Part shown: positions 7,707 through 13,583 of the stretch, one piece after another
How positions within the stretch are numbered: position 1 is the stretch's first letter
How the letters are laid out: the number at the start of each line of letters is the position of its first letter
DNA from: Deltaproteobacteria bacterium
Lineage (GTDB): Bacteria; Desulfobacterota; DSM-4660; Desulfatiglandales; B25-G16
Direction: 5' to 3'
Assembly: GCA_020348625.1 (NCBI GenBank)
Contig: CP070752.1
Location: forward strand, 635,745 to 649,327
DNA length: 13,583 bases
The notes under the pieces: generated by a model
What the model was told of the DNA's origin: nothing
The model's database searches: none
The model's input: the letters and a program-made list of their open reading frames with translations, nothing else
Position numbers and translations under genes: made by a program

Positions 7707-8876
7707 CTACCCTGTGTTAAGCCATGCGTTTGGGTCAAGATGCTCGCTGCCCTTTCTTATCTCAAAATACACGCCAGGACCTGCATCCCATCCCGGGTTT
7801 CCAACCAGGCCCAGTGGTTCATCGGCTTCGACCATATCCCCTGTTTCCCTCATTCGTTCATCCAGGTGGGCAAAAATGGTAAAGTAGTGAGATCCGTGGT
7901 TGACGATTATGAGTTGTCCATATCCCTTAAACCATCCCGAAAAATCTACTCTGCCGGGAAACACTGCCCTCACCTCCTCGCCCGGAGGACCGGTTATATA
8001 CACTCCCTTTCTGTGCATAAACGGATTGGATCTTACCAGTTTCATATCCCTCAATATCTTTCCCTTTACTGGCATGGAGAGCCTGCCCTTCATTTCCGCA
8101 AAGCCTTTCGTCAGGAGCTCCTGCCTCTCTTGTGACTCCAAGCACACCACCGCCTCGCTCAGGGCTTGGGCAGCGCCTCTCAACTCCTTTATGGCCGTTC
8201 CGTAGAACTCCTTCTCCCTGTGCACTCTCATCAGCAAGAAGACCTTCTTTTCAATAGTCTCTTCAAGAAATGCTATCCGTTGGTCCTTGGCCTCCCTTAA
8301 GGCTTCAAGGTGCCCCATATTCTCCTTGAGCCTCTGTACCTCATGCTCAACTTGGCTCCTCCGCTCGCCTAAGGTATCAAGCATTATCCTGTCCTGAGCC
8401 ATCAGTGCCTTTGCGTACTTGATGGTCTTTTGAAATTCTTGCAGAGACGTGGCAGTGACAAGAAGGCGCAGATATCCAGGCCTTCCGAATTTGTAAAAGG
8501 CGACCAATCGCTTCTGCAGGGCTTTTTCAACGGCCATTGCAGCAATGTTGAGCTTCTGAATCCTCTCTTGGCCGCTTCCAATCTCTTGTGAAACCTCCTG
8601 TATTCTATCTGTCAGGCCTCTGATTGCCTTCTTCTGCTCGGCCACGTCCTTTTCCAGTGTTTCCAGTTGCCCCAAGAGATCCCTTTCCTTGCCGTGAACA
8701 CTCTCCAGTTCCCCTTCCTGCTCCTGCAGGTATTTCTCTATCTGCTGTACCTGGGAACGGTCGCTGTCCCCAGAGGCTCTTTCTTGGGCTCGCCCCAGCC
8801 CTCCAGACAGGGAGCTCAGCAAGAAAACAGCGATCATACAAAACGGCGAGAGAAAAACGCGGTTATGTATATTCAT
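7707..8876 (-). CDS. envC: EnvC-like murein hydrolase activator (coiled coil plus degenerate LytM/M23 domain)
   Basis: The 389-residue protein opens with a signal peptide ending near GRAQ (residue 31). Two long coiled-coil stretches follow (about 40-125 and 160-250). A C-terminal LytM/M23-like domain occupies about 268-386. In active M23 enzymes zinc is held by H-x-x-x-D and H-x-H motifs. Here the first becomes RKGVYI (289-294, the Asp replaced by Tyr) and the second GVYFEIR (368-374, the first His replaced). Only the FAHL His (337) remains. That is the EnvC pattern: a catalytically dead activator of N-acetylmuramyl-L-alanine amidases at the septum. The ATG at 8876 overlaps the ftsX stop in an ATGA junction, which implies translational coupling and supports an FtsEX-EnvC partnership. 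No amidase gene is in the window. Confidence 0.9.
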   Translation of the reverse strand: MNIHNRVFLSPFCMIAVFLLSSLSGGLGRAQERASGDSDRSQVQQIEKYLQEQEGELESVHGKERDLLGQLETLEKDVAEQKKAIRGLTDRIQEVSQEIGSGQERIQKLNIAAMAVEKALQKRLVAFYKFGRPGYLRLLVTATSLQEFQKTIKYAKALMAQDRIMLDTLGERRSQVEHEVQRLKENMGHLEALREAKDQRIAFLEETIEKKVFLLMRVHREKEFYGTAIKELRGAAQALSEAVVCLESQERQELLTKGFAEMKGRLSMPVKGKILRDMKLVRSNPFMHRKGVYITGPPGEEVRAVFPGRVDFSGWFKGYGQLIIVNHGSHYFTIFAHLDERMRETGDMVEADEPLGLVGNPGWDAGPGVYFEIRKGSEHLDPNAWLNTG

Positions 8877-9763
8877 ATTCTAAAAAACCGTCCTAACGAT
8901 ACGGTACTTCCGATCAACCCAGCGATCACACTTGTTGCAACCAATAAGAGAATGAACTCGGGAGAGAGAAAGACTAAGTCAAGCGCACCAAATCCGATTC
9001 TGAGGTCTACCTTGTTTGTTACCAGTATATACCCCAGGAACAGGATGCTCATTGCGACCGAGCCGCCAAGAAATCCTTGAATTGATCCCTCGATCAGGAA
9101 GGGGGCCTTTACAAAGCCGTTCGTTGCTCCCACCAGCTTTAGTATCTCAATCTCATCTTTTCTGGAATAGATAGTCAGTTTTATGGTGTTTGTGACGATA
9201 AAAAGCGCGGCGAGAAAGAGCAGACCTCCAAAAACCAGACCCACGATCTCTATCACGCCCAAGACGGCCTGAATTCGATCGATCCATTCCTGACTATATT
9301 GCACCTCATCAACGTGCTCGATTCCCTCCAGCTTCTTCTTCAGCTCGTAGGGGAGTGAATCATCGATCTCGTCTCTGGAGAGAATAATCTCCAGTGAAGC
9401 CGGTAAAGGGTTCTCTTTAAGCCCATCAAGCAGTCCGGCCCTCTCTCCGAGCTGTCTCCTGAGGCTCTTCATGGCATCTTGTTTGGAAATGAACCTCGTA
9501 ACGCTTACCGGATAATCGAGCAGTTCCCTTTGTATGTCTTCGATTGCGCTCCTGTCCGGATCTCCTTTGAAATAGATAGACATGGTCAATGTTCTTCCCC
9601 GTTCCTGTGTCCAGGCATTCATGTTTACGAAAGCAAGGACAAAGGCATCAAAGATCAGAAATGCTATGACCATGGTGCCAACCCCGATAAGATGAACCAT
9701 CCGATTCTCGAATATATTGCCCAGGGCCTGCCTGAAAAAATATCGCAAGAACGATATCCTCAT
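8873..9763 (-). CDS. ftsX: Cell division ABC transporter permease-like protein FtsX
   Basis: The 296-residue inner-membrane protein has a short cytoplasmic N-terminus (RYFFRQALGNIFENR), a first membrane helix at about 25-48, a periplasmic domain to about 165, then three more helices (about 168-195, 220-245 and 266-290). This is the standard FtsX topology. The cytoplasmic stretch YSRKDEIEILKLVGATNGFV between helices 2 and 3 is the coupling region typical of the family. With FtsE it forms a complex that uses ATP hydrolysis to switch periplasmic hydrolase activators on at the division site. The periplasmic loop is the expected docking site for the EnvC coiled coil. The ATG directly abuts the ftsE stop codon and the 3' end overlaps envC by 4 nt. 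Confidence 0.97.
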   Translation of the reverse strand: MRISFLRYFFRQALGNIFENRMVHLIGVGTMVIAFLIFDAFVLAFVNMNAWTQERGRTLTMSIYFKGDPDRSAIEDIQRELLDYPVSVTRFISKQDAMKSLRRQLGERAGLLDGLKENPLPASLEIILSRDEIDDSLPYELKKKLEGIEHVDEVQYSQEWIDRIQAVLGVIEIVGLVFGGLLFLAALFIVTNTIKLTIYSRKDEIEILKLVGATNGFVKAPFLIEGSIQGFLGGSVAMSILFLGYILVTNKVDLRIGFGALDLVFLSPEFILLLVATSVIAGLIGSTVSLGRFFRI

Positions 9764-10414
9764 TTAGACTATCCTGCCTTTGCTGAGCTTGATTATCCTT
9801 TTCATCGTTCCAGCGAGCAACTCTTGGCTATGCGTTGCGATAACCACCGTAGTCCCTCTCCTATGAATCTCCTCCAACAGGGCCATTATCTCCATGGTCA
9901 ATTCATGATCGAGATTGCCTGTTGGCTCATCGGCCAAAAGGATCAGGGGATTATTGACGACTGCCCGTGCGATTGCCACTCGCTGTTGTTCCCCGCCCGA
10001 AAGCTGAGGAGGGTAATATCCCTCCTTGTCCGCGAGACCCAAATACCGCAAGGTTTGGTGCACCCTCTTGCGGGTTAGGGCAGGTTGTATCCCTGCCACC
10101 TCCAAGCTGAGCGCTACATTTTCAAACACAGAACGCCGGGTGAGGAGTTTAAAATCCTGAAAGATCACACCTATGCTTCGGCGGAGCAAGGCCAGGTCCT
10201 TATCCTTGATCCTGTTCAGGTTTCTTCCGTTGACCAGTGCATGCCCACTGGTTGGTTGTTCCGCACAGAAGATCATTTTTAGCAGCGTGGTCTTTCCTGC
10301 CCCGCTCGGCCCCGTCACAAAAACAAACTCTCCTTTTGTCACCTCGACACTGATGTCTGTGAGCGCAGGGTTCTCTGCCCCATAGCTTTTGTAAACATTG
10401 AAGAGCCTGATCAT
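9764..10414 (-). CDS. ftsE: Cell division ATP-binding protein FtsE
   Basis: The 216-residue ABC ATPase is complete. It has Walker A GPSGAGKT (35-42), Q-loop Gln86, signature LSGGEQQR (138-145), Walker B ILLADE (158-163) with catalytic Glu163, and H-loop His195. It opens [12 protein letters not shown], the normal FtsE start, so ATG 10414 is probably right although no clear Shine-Dalgarno stands before it. It pairs with FtsX at the cytoplasmic face of the membrane and couples FtsZ-ring assembly to peptidoglycan splitting. It is first of the coupled ftsE-ftsX-envC unit. About 270 nt separate it from rny. Confidence 0.97.
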   Translation of the reverse strand: MIRLFNVYKSYGAENPALTDISVEVTKGEFVFVTGPSGAGKTTLLKMIFCAEQPTSGHALVNGRNLNRIKDKDLALLRRSIGVIFQDFKLLTRRSVFENVALSLEVAGIQPALTRKRVHQTLRYLGLADKEGYYPPQLSGGEQQRVAIARAVVNNPLILLADEPTGNLDHELTMEIMALLEEIHRRGTTVVIATHSQELLAGTMKRIIKLSKGRIV

Positions 10415-10505
10415 GGTATCAAGAGCAAGCAGTTATTGCCCAGAAAAGCCAGGATGACCGCCACCCCCATGACATTTGTGCGCAGGTGGATATTCGGGCC
10501 AACAA

Positions 10506-10534
10506 AATAGTCTCACAAAAAAGATGAATTTCAA
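10506..10534 (-). promoter_or_regulatory. Weak candidate promoter for ftsE-ftsX-envC
   Basis: The minus strand has TTGAAA (10529-10534), a 17-nt spacer rich in T, and ACTATT (10506-10511). The -35 is good and the -10 matches at only three of six positions. Transcription would begin near 10499, leaving an 85-nt leader. Nothing else is recognised between 10415 and 10620. Confidence 0.3.
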
Positions 10535-10620
10535 TGTCCCGGGCTGGCCAACTAGTTTTAACCTATGAATAGGGTAGGGGTCTACGGGGTTAGTATTAGC
10601 AATGTATGGCTTGGAGTAAA

Positions 10621-10659
10621 GAAAAAAATCTTAACACGCCTCTAATTTTGCACAAAGGC
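10621..10659 (-). terminator. Possible weak intrinsic terminator after rny
   Basis: In the minus-strand transcript GCCTTT (10659-10654) can pair with AGAGGC (10643-10638) in a 6-bp stem with one G-U pair and a 10-nt loop. Nine nt later a run of seven T (10628-10622) follows. The stem is short and the spacing long, so termination may be inefficient. Confidence 0.35.
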
Positions 10660-10685
10660 TTCCTCAACCATCTCAGGGCCACGCT

Positions 10686-12248
10686 CTACTTTGCATATTC
10701 AATGGCCCTGGTCTCTCTTATTACGGTTACCTTGATCTGTCCTGGATAGGAGAGATCTTTTTCTATCTTCTTCGCTATCTCTCTGCAAATCATGGTTGAC
10801 TCATAGTCATCAACCTTATCGCTTTCTACCATTATCCTGAGTTCCCTGCCCGCCTGGATTGCATAAGACTTATTTACGCCCTTAAAGGATTTTGCGATCG
10901 TCTCCATGTCTTCCAACCGTTTCACATATGACTCGAACATCTCTCTCCGAGCACCGGGCCGTGCACCCGAAAGCGTGTCAGCAGCCTGAAGCAGCACATC
11001 CATTACCGAAGATGTTTGAATATCCTCATGGTGAGCTGCTATAGCATGTACTACTTCATCGGGTTCACCATACTTCTTGGCAAGGTCAGCACCTATGGTT
11101 GCATGTGCGCCCTCAATTTCATGGTCCACTGCCTTACCAATATCGTGCAGAAGCCCTATCCGCTTAGCAACTTTTTCATCCAACCCTAGTTCCGCTGCCA
11201 TAATGCCGCACAAGAACGCAACTTCAAGGGAATGCAGAAGGACATTCTGGGCATAGCTCGATCGATATTTCAACCGACCAATCAGCTTTACCAGTTCGGG
11301 ATGCACGCCGTGAAGCCCAATATCAAAAGTGGCCTGTTCTCCGGCCTCCTTAATGCTTGCCTCGATCTCCCTGGTCGCTCTTTCCACCACCTCTTCAATG
11401 CGGGCTGGGTGAATTCTGCCGTCCTCGATCAATCTCTCGAGCGCTATCTTAGCGACCTCTCTGCGCACCGGATTAAAACCTGACAGCACCACGGCCTCAG
11501 GTGTATCATCAATAATGAGATCGATTCCCGTTGCTGCTTCAAGGGCCCGTATATTTCTCCCTTCTCTGCCGATAATCCTCCCCTTCATTTCATCATTTGG
11601 CAAATTGACTACTGATACGCTCTCTTCAGTTACATATTCACCGGCATACCGCTTAATGGCCAAAACCAAGATCTCTTGTGCCTTCCTGTTGGATATTTCT
11701 CGAGTTTCGGTCTCTATCTTCTTTATAAGCTTGGATGCCTCATGGCGCGCCTCGGATTCCATGGAAGAAACGAGCATCTCTTTGGCTTCAGCTGCCGAGA
11801 TCCCGGCAATCCTCTCCAGTTTTCGCCTTTCATCCTCTATGAGACCACCGAGTTCGTCCTCCATTGTCTTTAACTCGCTCTGGCGATGCGCTAAGCTTGC
11901 CTCGGTCTTGGCGTTAGCTCGCTCCCTCTGTTCCAGTTGCTCCATCTTCTTATCCAGGGTTTCTTCCTTTTGGAACAGCCGTTTCTCCTGGTTTTGCAGC
12001 TCTTTTCGACGAGACCGTGTCTCCTCATCGAACTCGAGTTTCATCTGATACAGTTTGTCTTTGGCCTGAAGCTGGGCTTCTTTCCTGATGGTTTCCGCCT
12101 GCTTGCTTGCCTCGAGCATAACCTTTCTTGAATACTCCTCTGCCGAGTCGAGCTTGCTTTCCACCATTTTCTTGCGAACGATAACCCCAATCACCGCCCC
12201 CACTATGACACCTGCTATCGCAATAATAACAAACTGAGTGATCATCAT
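10686..12248 (-). CDS. rny: Ribonuclease Y
   Basis: The 520-residue endoribonuclease has the full RNase Y layout. An N-terminal membrane helix (about 5-24) is followed by a long charged coiled coil (about 28-200). A KH RNA-binding domain carries GREG (227-230) in [16 protein letters not shown]. The HD domain has His339 (LLHS) and the His368-Asp369 pair in LLHDIGK. Length and the HD pair position agree with the B. subtilis enzyme. RNase Y starts bulk mRNA decay and processes structured RNAs at the inner membrane. ATG 12248 is followed at once by a second ATG; the GGTGGTGAT ahead is a moderate ribosome site. The gene follows the zapB-zapA-6S region. The YmdB-type phosphoesterase that often accompanies rny is not beside it. 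Confidence 0.98.
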   Translation of the reverse strand: MMITQFVIIAIAGVIVGAVIGVIVRKKMVESKLDSAEEYSRKVMLEASKQAETIRKEAQLQAKDKLYQMKLEFDEETRSRRKELQNQEKRLFQKEETLDKKMEQLEQRERANAKTEASLAHRQSELKTMEDELGGLIEDERRKLERIAGISAAEAKEMLVSSMESEARHEASKLIKKIETETREISNRKAQEILVLAIKRYAGEYVTEESVSVVNLPNDEMKGRIIGREGRNIRALEAATGIDLIIDDTPEAVVLSGFNPVRREVAKIALERLIEDGRIHPARIEEVVERATREIEASIKEAGEQATFDIGLHGVHPELVKLIGRLKYRSSYAQNVLLHSLEVAFLCGIMAAELGLDEKVAKRIGLLHDIGKAVDHEIEGAHATIGADLAKKYGEPDEVVHAIAAHHEDIQTSSVMDVLLQAADTLSGARPGARREMFESYVKRLEDMETIAKSFKGVNKSYAIQAGRELRIMVESDKVDDYESTMICREIAKKIEKDLSYPGQIKVTVIRETRAIEYAK

Positions 12249-12467
12249 GGTTACATCACCACCCTTTGCTTTATAGATTGAACGTGAGGAAAAAGAGGGG
12301 TGGATTGTGGCTCAGCGGAATGATAAACAGGAGATGCGATAAAGAGGGAAAAAAGACAAAACTACTTATTCACACTAGAAACCCGTGACATACAATTCTC
12401 ATATCCAACATATGCTCTCTTCCCTGTATGTTGATTCACCCTCACCTCGCTATGACTGGAGATCGGG

Positions 12468-12659
12468 CCTGTTTGCCTGTTTATTATAGGTTAAGCAGCA
12501 GAGCGCTCCTTAGCCCAAGACTATCAATCCACTTTTTGGGTTCCCCCGCAATCGTGCCGTGGTGGAAACCCTTTTTGAACCTAATACTCATGAGGTGGGC
12601 GCTCTATTACCCCCTTAGGTCTCTTTTTGTGCTCGAAAGAGACACACAGAGGCAAGAGG
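12468..12659 (-). ncRNA. ssrS: Probable 6S RNA (ssrS), RNA polymerase regulator
   Basis: Directly downstream of zapA, the position of ssrS in many proteobacteria, is a roughly 190-nt non-coding segment with a 6S-like fold. An outer closing stem pairs CCT-TTGCC-TGT (12659-12646) with ACA-GGCAA-AGG (12480-12468), with small bulges. A middle stem AGAGCGC/GCGCTCT pairs 12605-12599 with 12506-12500. It is extended by CCCA/TGGG across a bulge. A terminal stem GGGTTTCC/GGGAACCC pairs 12571-12564 with 12545-12538. Between outer and middle stems is a large open region, as expected of the open-promoter mimic. Its 5' side contains an extra 8-bp hairpin (GTCTCTTT/AAAGAGAC, 12643-12619). 6S RNA binds sigma70 RNA polymerase in stationary phase. 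Ends are estimates; the fold was drawn by eye. The rest of 12249-12727 is T-rich leader to rny with nothing else recognised. Confidence 0.6.
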
Positions 12660-12727
12660 GAACTCCCGTTCACTATGCTGTTGGATCAAAAGCGTCCCAT
12701 CAATCACGAGCACAGCAGGGGAACAAA

Positions 12728-13009
12728 TCAGTCTAATGCCAAATCCAGGGTCTGTATCAACCTCTTAGACCTGTCGTTGATCTCGGCTAGCAGATCCTCC
12801 TTTTCCTTTAACAGCTGAAAGTAATCGCCTGCAATATCAAGGGCAGCAAGAATAGCTTTCTTATCTTCTGATATTCCCCTGGCAGAATCACCAACCTCTT
12901 TCAGCTTTTGGTCAACGTATGCAGCCACTTGTAATATTTGCTCTCTATTATCGCTGCCTTTTACAGCGAATTCCCTGTTCTGTATTTTTATTTTGACCGT
13001 TGCTGTCAT
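12728..13009 (-). CDS. zapA: Cell division protein ZapA
   Basis: The 93-residue product is a ZapA-family protein that binds FtsZ in the cytoplasm and bundles its filaments. The N-terminal part, ATVKIKIQNREFAVKGSDN, is the compact globular head. The LQVAAYVDQKLKEV stretch is the family's conserved helix, and the C-terminal 45 residues (AALDIAGDYFQLLKEKEDLL onward) form the dimerising coiled coil. I chose ATG 13009 because GGGTGA lies 8 nt ahead; an in-frame TTG (13027) and GTG (13021) lack a fair ribosome site. The start is 18 nt after the stop of the small coiled-coil gene upstream, so the two form an operon. The 6S-like RNA follows. Confidence 0.92.
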   Translation of the reverse strand: MTATVKIKIQNREFAVKGSDNREQILQVAAYVDQKLKEVGDSARGISEDKKAILAALDIAGDYFQLLKEKEDLLAEINDRSKRLIQTLDLALD

Positions 13010-13027
13010 GGGGTTTGTCACCCGCAA

Positions 13028-13261
13028 TCACACTTCACATTCGGCGATCTTCTCCAAAAGGCTTGCTATTCTCTTTTGAACCACGTCTCTGTCAGCCCTC
13101 AGCGTATCGATCTCGCTCCTTAAAGTACCCAGTTCTTCTTCTTGGGTCCTAGCCTTTCGTTCTAACATCATCTTCTGTTCGTTCAGGGAACCAAGGGCTG
13201 AGATTAGTGTTTCTACTCTCTGTTCTAACAGCTCAAACTGTTCGATTTCCTTTAGCCCCAT
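13028..13261 (-). CDS. zapB: Small coiled-coil protein, ZapB-like cell division factor
   Basis: The 77-residue protein is almost wholly a predicted coiled coil: heptad-like charged and leucine residues run from EQFELLEQRVETL through IDTLRADRDVVQKRIASLLEKI. It has no signal peptide or membrane segment. ZapB is a similarly small coiled-coil protein that links ZapA at the Z-ring to other factors, and a small gene of this kind often stands immediately upstream of zapA in Desulfobacterota. The assignment rests mainly on position, length and coiled-coil character, because sequence similarity among such proteins is weak. ATG 13261 lies about 20 nt downstream of the expected transcription start from the 13289-13316 promoter; its ribosome site (GGGTTGG) is poor. 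Confidence 0.75.
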   Translation of the reverse strand: MGLKEIEQFELLEQRVETLISALGSLNEQKMMLERKARTQEEELGTLRSEIDTLRADRDVVQKRIASLLEKIAECEV

Positions 13262-13288
13262 ACCAACCCTATTCTACCCGACAGGGTC

Positions 13289-13316
13289 AGTATATCCTTT
13301 TCAAAGTGAAAGTCAA
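13289..13316 (-). promoter_or_regulatory. Good sigma70 promoter for zapB-zapA (and perhaps 6S RNA)
   Basis: The minus strand reads TTGACT (13311-13316), a 16-nt spacer and TATACT (13289-13294); each hexamer matches five of six consensus bases. The expected start is near 13282. A tiny ACCC-TGTC-GGGT hairpin lies at the very start of the transcript. This is the best promoter match in the window and shows that zapB begins a transcription unit. Confidence 0.7.
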
Positions 13317-13423
13317 GTGTTAAGAAAATCCGCACACCGGCAAACCGCATCGTTGAAGTCATCAAGAAAACCGTCGAGAACTATATTAGCACATGACCCC
13401 GACGCTTCGTTTCAGGGTTATAC

Positions 13424-13525
13424 ATGAAGAAAACGCTCTGGTTAGCATGGGGATGTCTTTTTTTGCTCTGCCCTCTAAACCAGGCCCTGTACAGGGTCGT
13501 TTCAAACCGGCGCACCGCCCCATAA
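13424..13525 (+). pseudogene. 33-codon ORF resembling the start of a secreted protein, cut off in a palindrome
   Basis: Starting at ATG 13424 the plus strand encodes MKKTLWLAWGCLFLLCPLNQ, a textbook signal peptide with a KK n-region, a hydrophobic core and a possible cleavage or lipobox-like Cys region. After about 25 residues the reading frame enters the palindromic element and stops at TAA 13523-13525, inside the element. CAGGG, 7 nt ahead of the ATG, is a modest ribosome site. The simplest reading is the 5' end of a periplasmic protein gene truncated by the element. It could also be a chance ORF or a genuine small peptide gene. It is divergent from zapB. Confidence 0.35.
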
Positions 13526-13572
13526 GCCTTAGCACTAAGGCAGCAGCCTGTGTGCGCCGTTTTGAAACGCCC
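13485..13572. repeat. Nested palindromic element at the right edge
   Basis: CGTTTCAAACCGGCGCAC (13498-13515) and GTGCGCCGTTTTGAAACG (13552-13569) are inverted copies matching at 17 of 18 positions, extended by GGG/CCC (13494-13496 with 13570-13572) across one bulge. Inside the loop is a perfect 6-bp hairpin, GCCTTA-GCAC-TAAGGC (13526-13541). Overlapping the left end is a perfect 12-bp palindrome, CCCTGTACAGGG (13485-13496), whose GGG can pair either way. No T run follows on either strand, so it is not an ordinary terminator. It looks like an interspersed repeat or miniature element. The flanking 13317-13423 shows nothing recognisable. Confidence 0.75.
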
Positions 13573-13583
13573 ACTGCTCTGAA

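Noticed and set aside
12483..12488. Perfect minus-strand TATAAT as an rny promoter
   Set aside because: No acceptable -35 hexamer at 16-18 nt, and the motif lies inside the 3' side of the putative 6S RNA, so a promoter role is unsupported.
12428..12736. Open reading frame of 102 codons on the plus strand across the zapA-rny gap
   Set aside because: No ribosome site, no recognisable protein features, and the region is better explained by a structured RNA on the other strand.
13494..13572. Integron attC site
   Set aside because: The arms lack the conserved GTTRRRY and RYYYAAC core sites and there is no integrase or cassette structure.
13386..13574. 62-codon minus-strand ORF through the right-edge palindrome
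   Set aside because: It runs straight across the palindrome, has no ribosome site and shows no family features; most likely a chance frame.

Overview
The window reads as ordinary chromosome from a mesophilic Gram-negative bacterium, most likely Desulfobacterota (the former Deltaproteobacteria) or a close relative. This is an inference from gene families and order: an ftsE-ftsX-envC block followed by a C-terminal processing protease and a YibQ-type deacetylase, a zapB-zapA pair followed by a 6S-like RNA and RNase Y, a bacterial PAC2-family protein next to purA, and palindromic 'CGAAATTCGAAT' type intergenic repeats. Base composition looks even, at roughly half GC. Almost every gene is on the minus strand. 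There is no prophage, insertion sequence, CRISPR array or rRNA/tRNA gene.

Read in the direction of transcription (right to left), the layout is as follows. (1) At the right edge (13330-13583) is non-coding or decayed DNA with a nested palindrome and a 33-codon signal-peptide-like ORF. (2) zapB-zapA are driven by a good sigma70-type promoter at 13289-13316 and are followed by a probable 6S RNA (about 12659-12468). (3) rny (RNase Y) has a weak terminator behind it. (4) ftsE-ftsX-envC form a tightly coupled unit, with abutting and 4-nt overlapping genes, that controls septal peptidoglycan hydrolysis. (5) ctpA-yibQ-degT form a second cluster behind their own candidate promoter (7535-7564). (6) A full palindromic repeat (3474-3611) precedes a PAC2-family gene and purA. 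(7) A half copy of the same repeat (1046-1116) lies between purA and a convergent plus-strand DUF2784 membrane protein gene. (8) The left edge holds the N-terminal third or less of a CstA-type transporter with a structured leader.

The central theme is the cell envelope and division. ZapA/ZapB act on the FtsZ ring, FtsEX with the degenerate-LytM EnvC-like protein act on amidase activation, and CtpA and YibQ are periplasmic or membrane-anchored factors often found beside envC. PurA, RNase Y, the PAC2 protein and CstA are housekeeping or metabolic genes with no evident link to that theme. I did not find a convincing new multi-gene system. The items most worth a second look are the palindromic repeat family, the architecture of the putative 6S RNA, the nested palindrome joined to a truncated secreted-protein ORF at the right edge, and the PAC2 protein, whose bacterial role is unclear.
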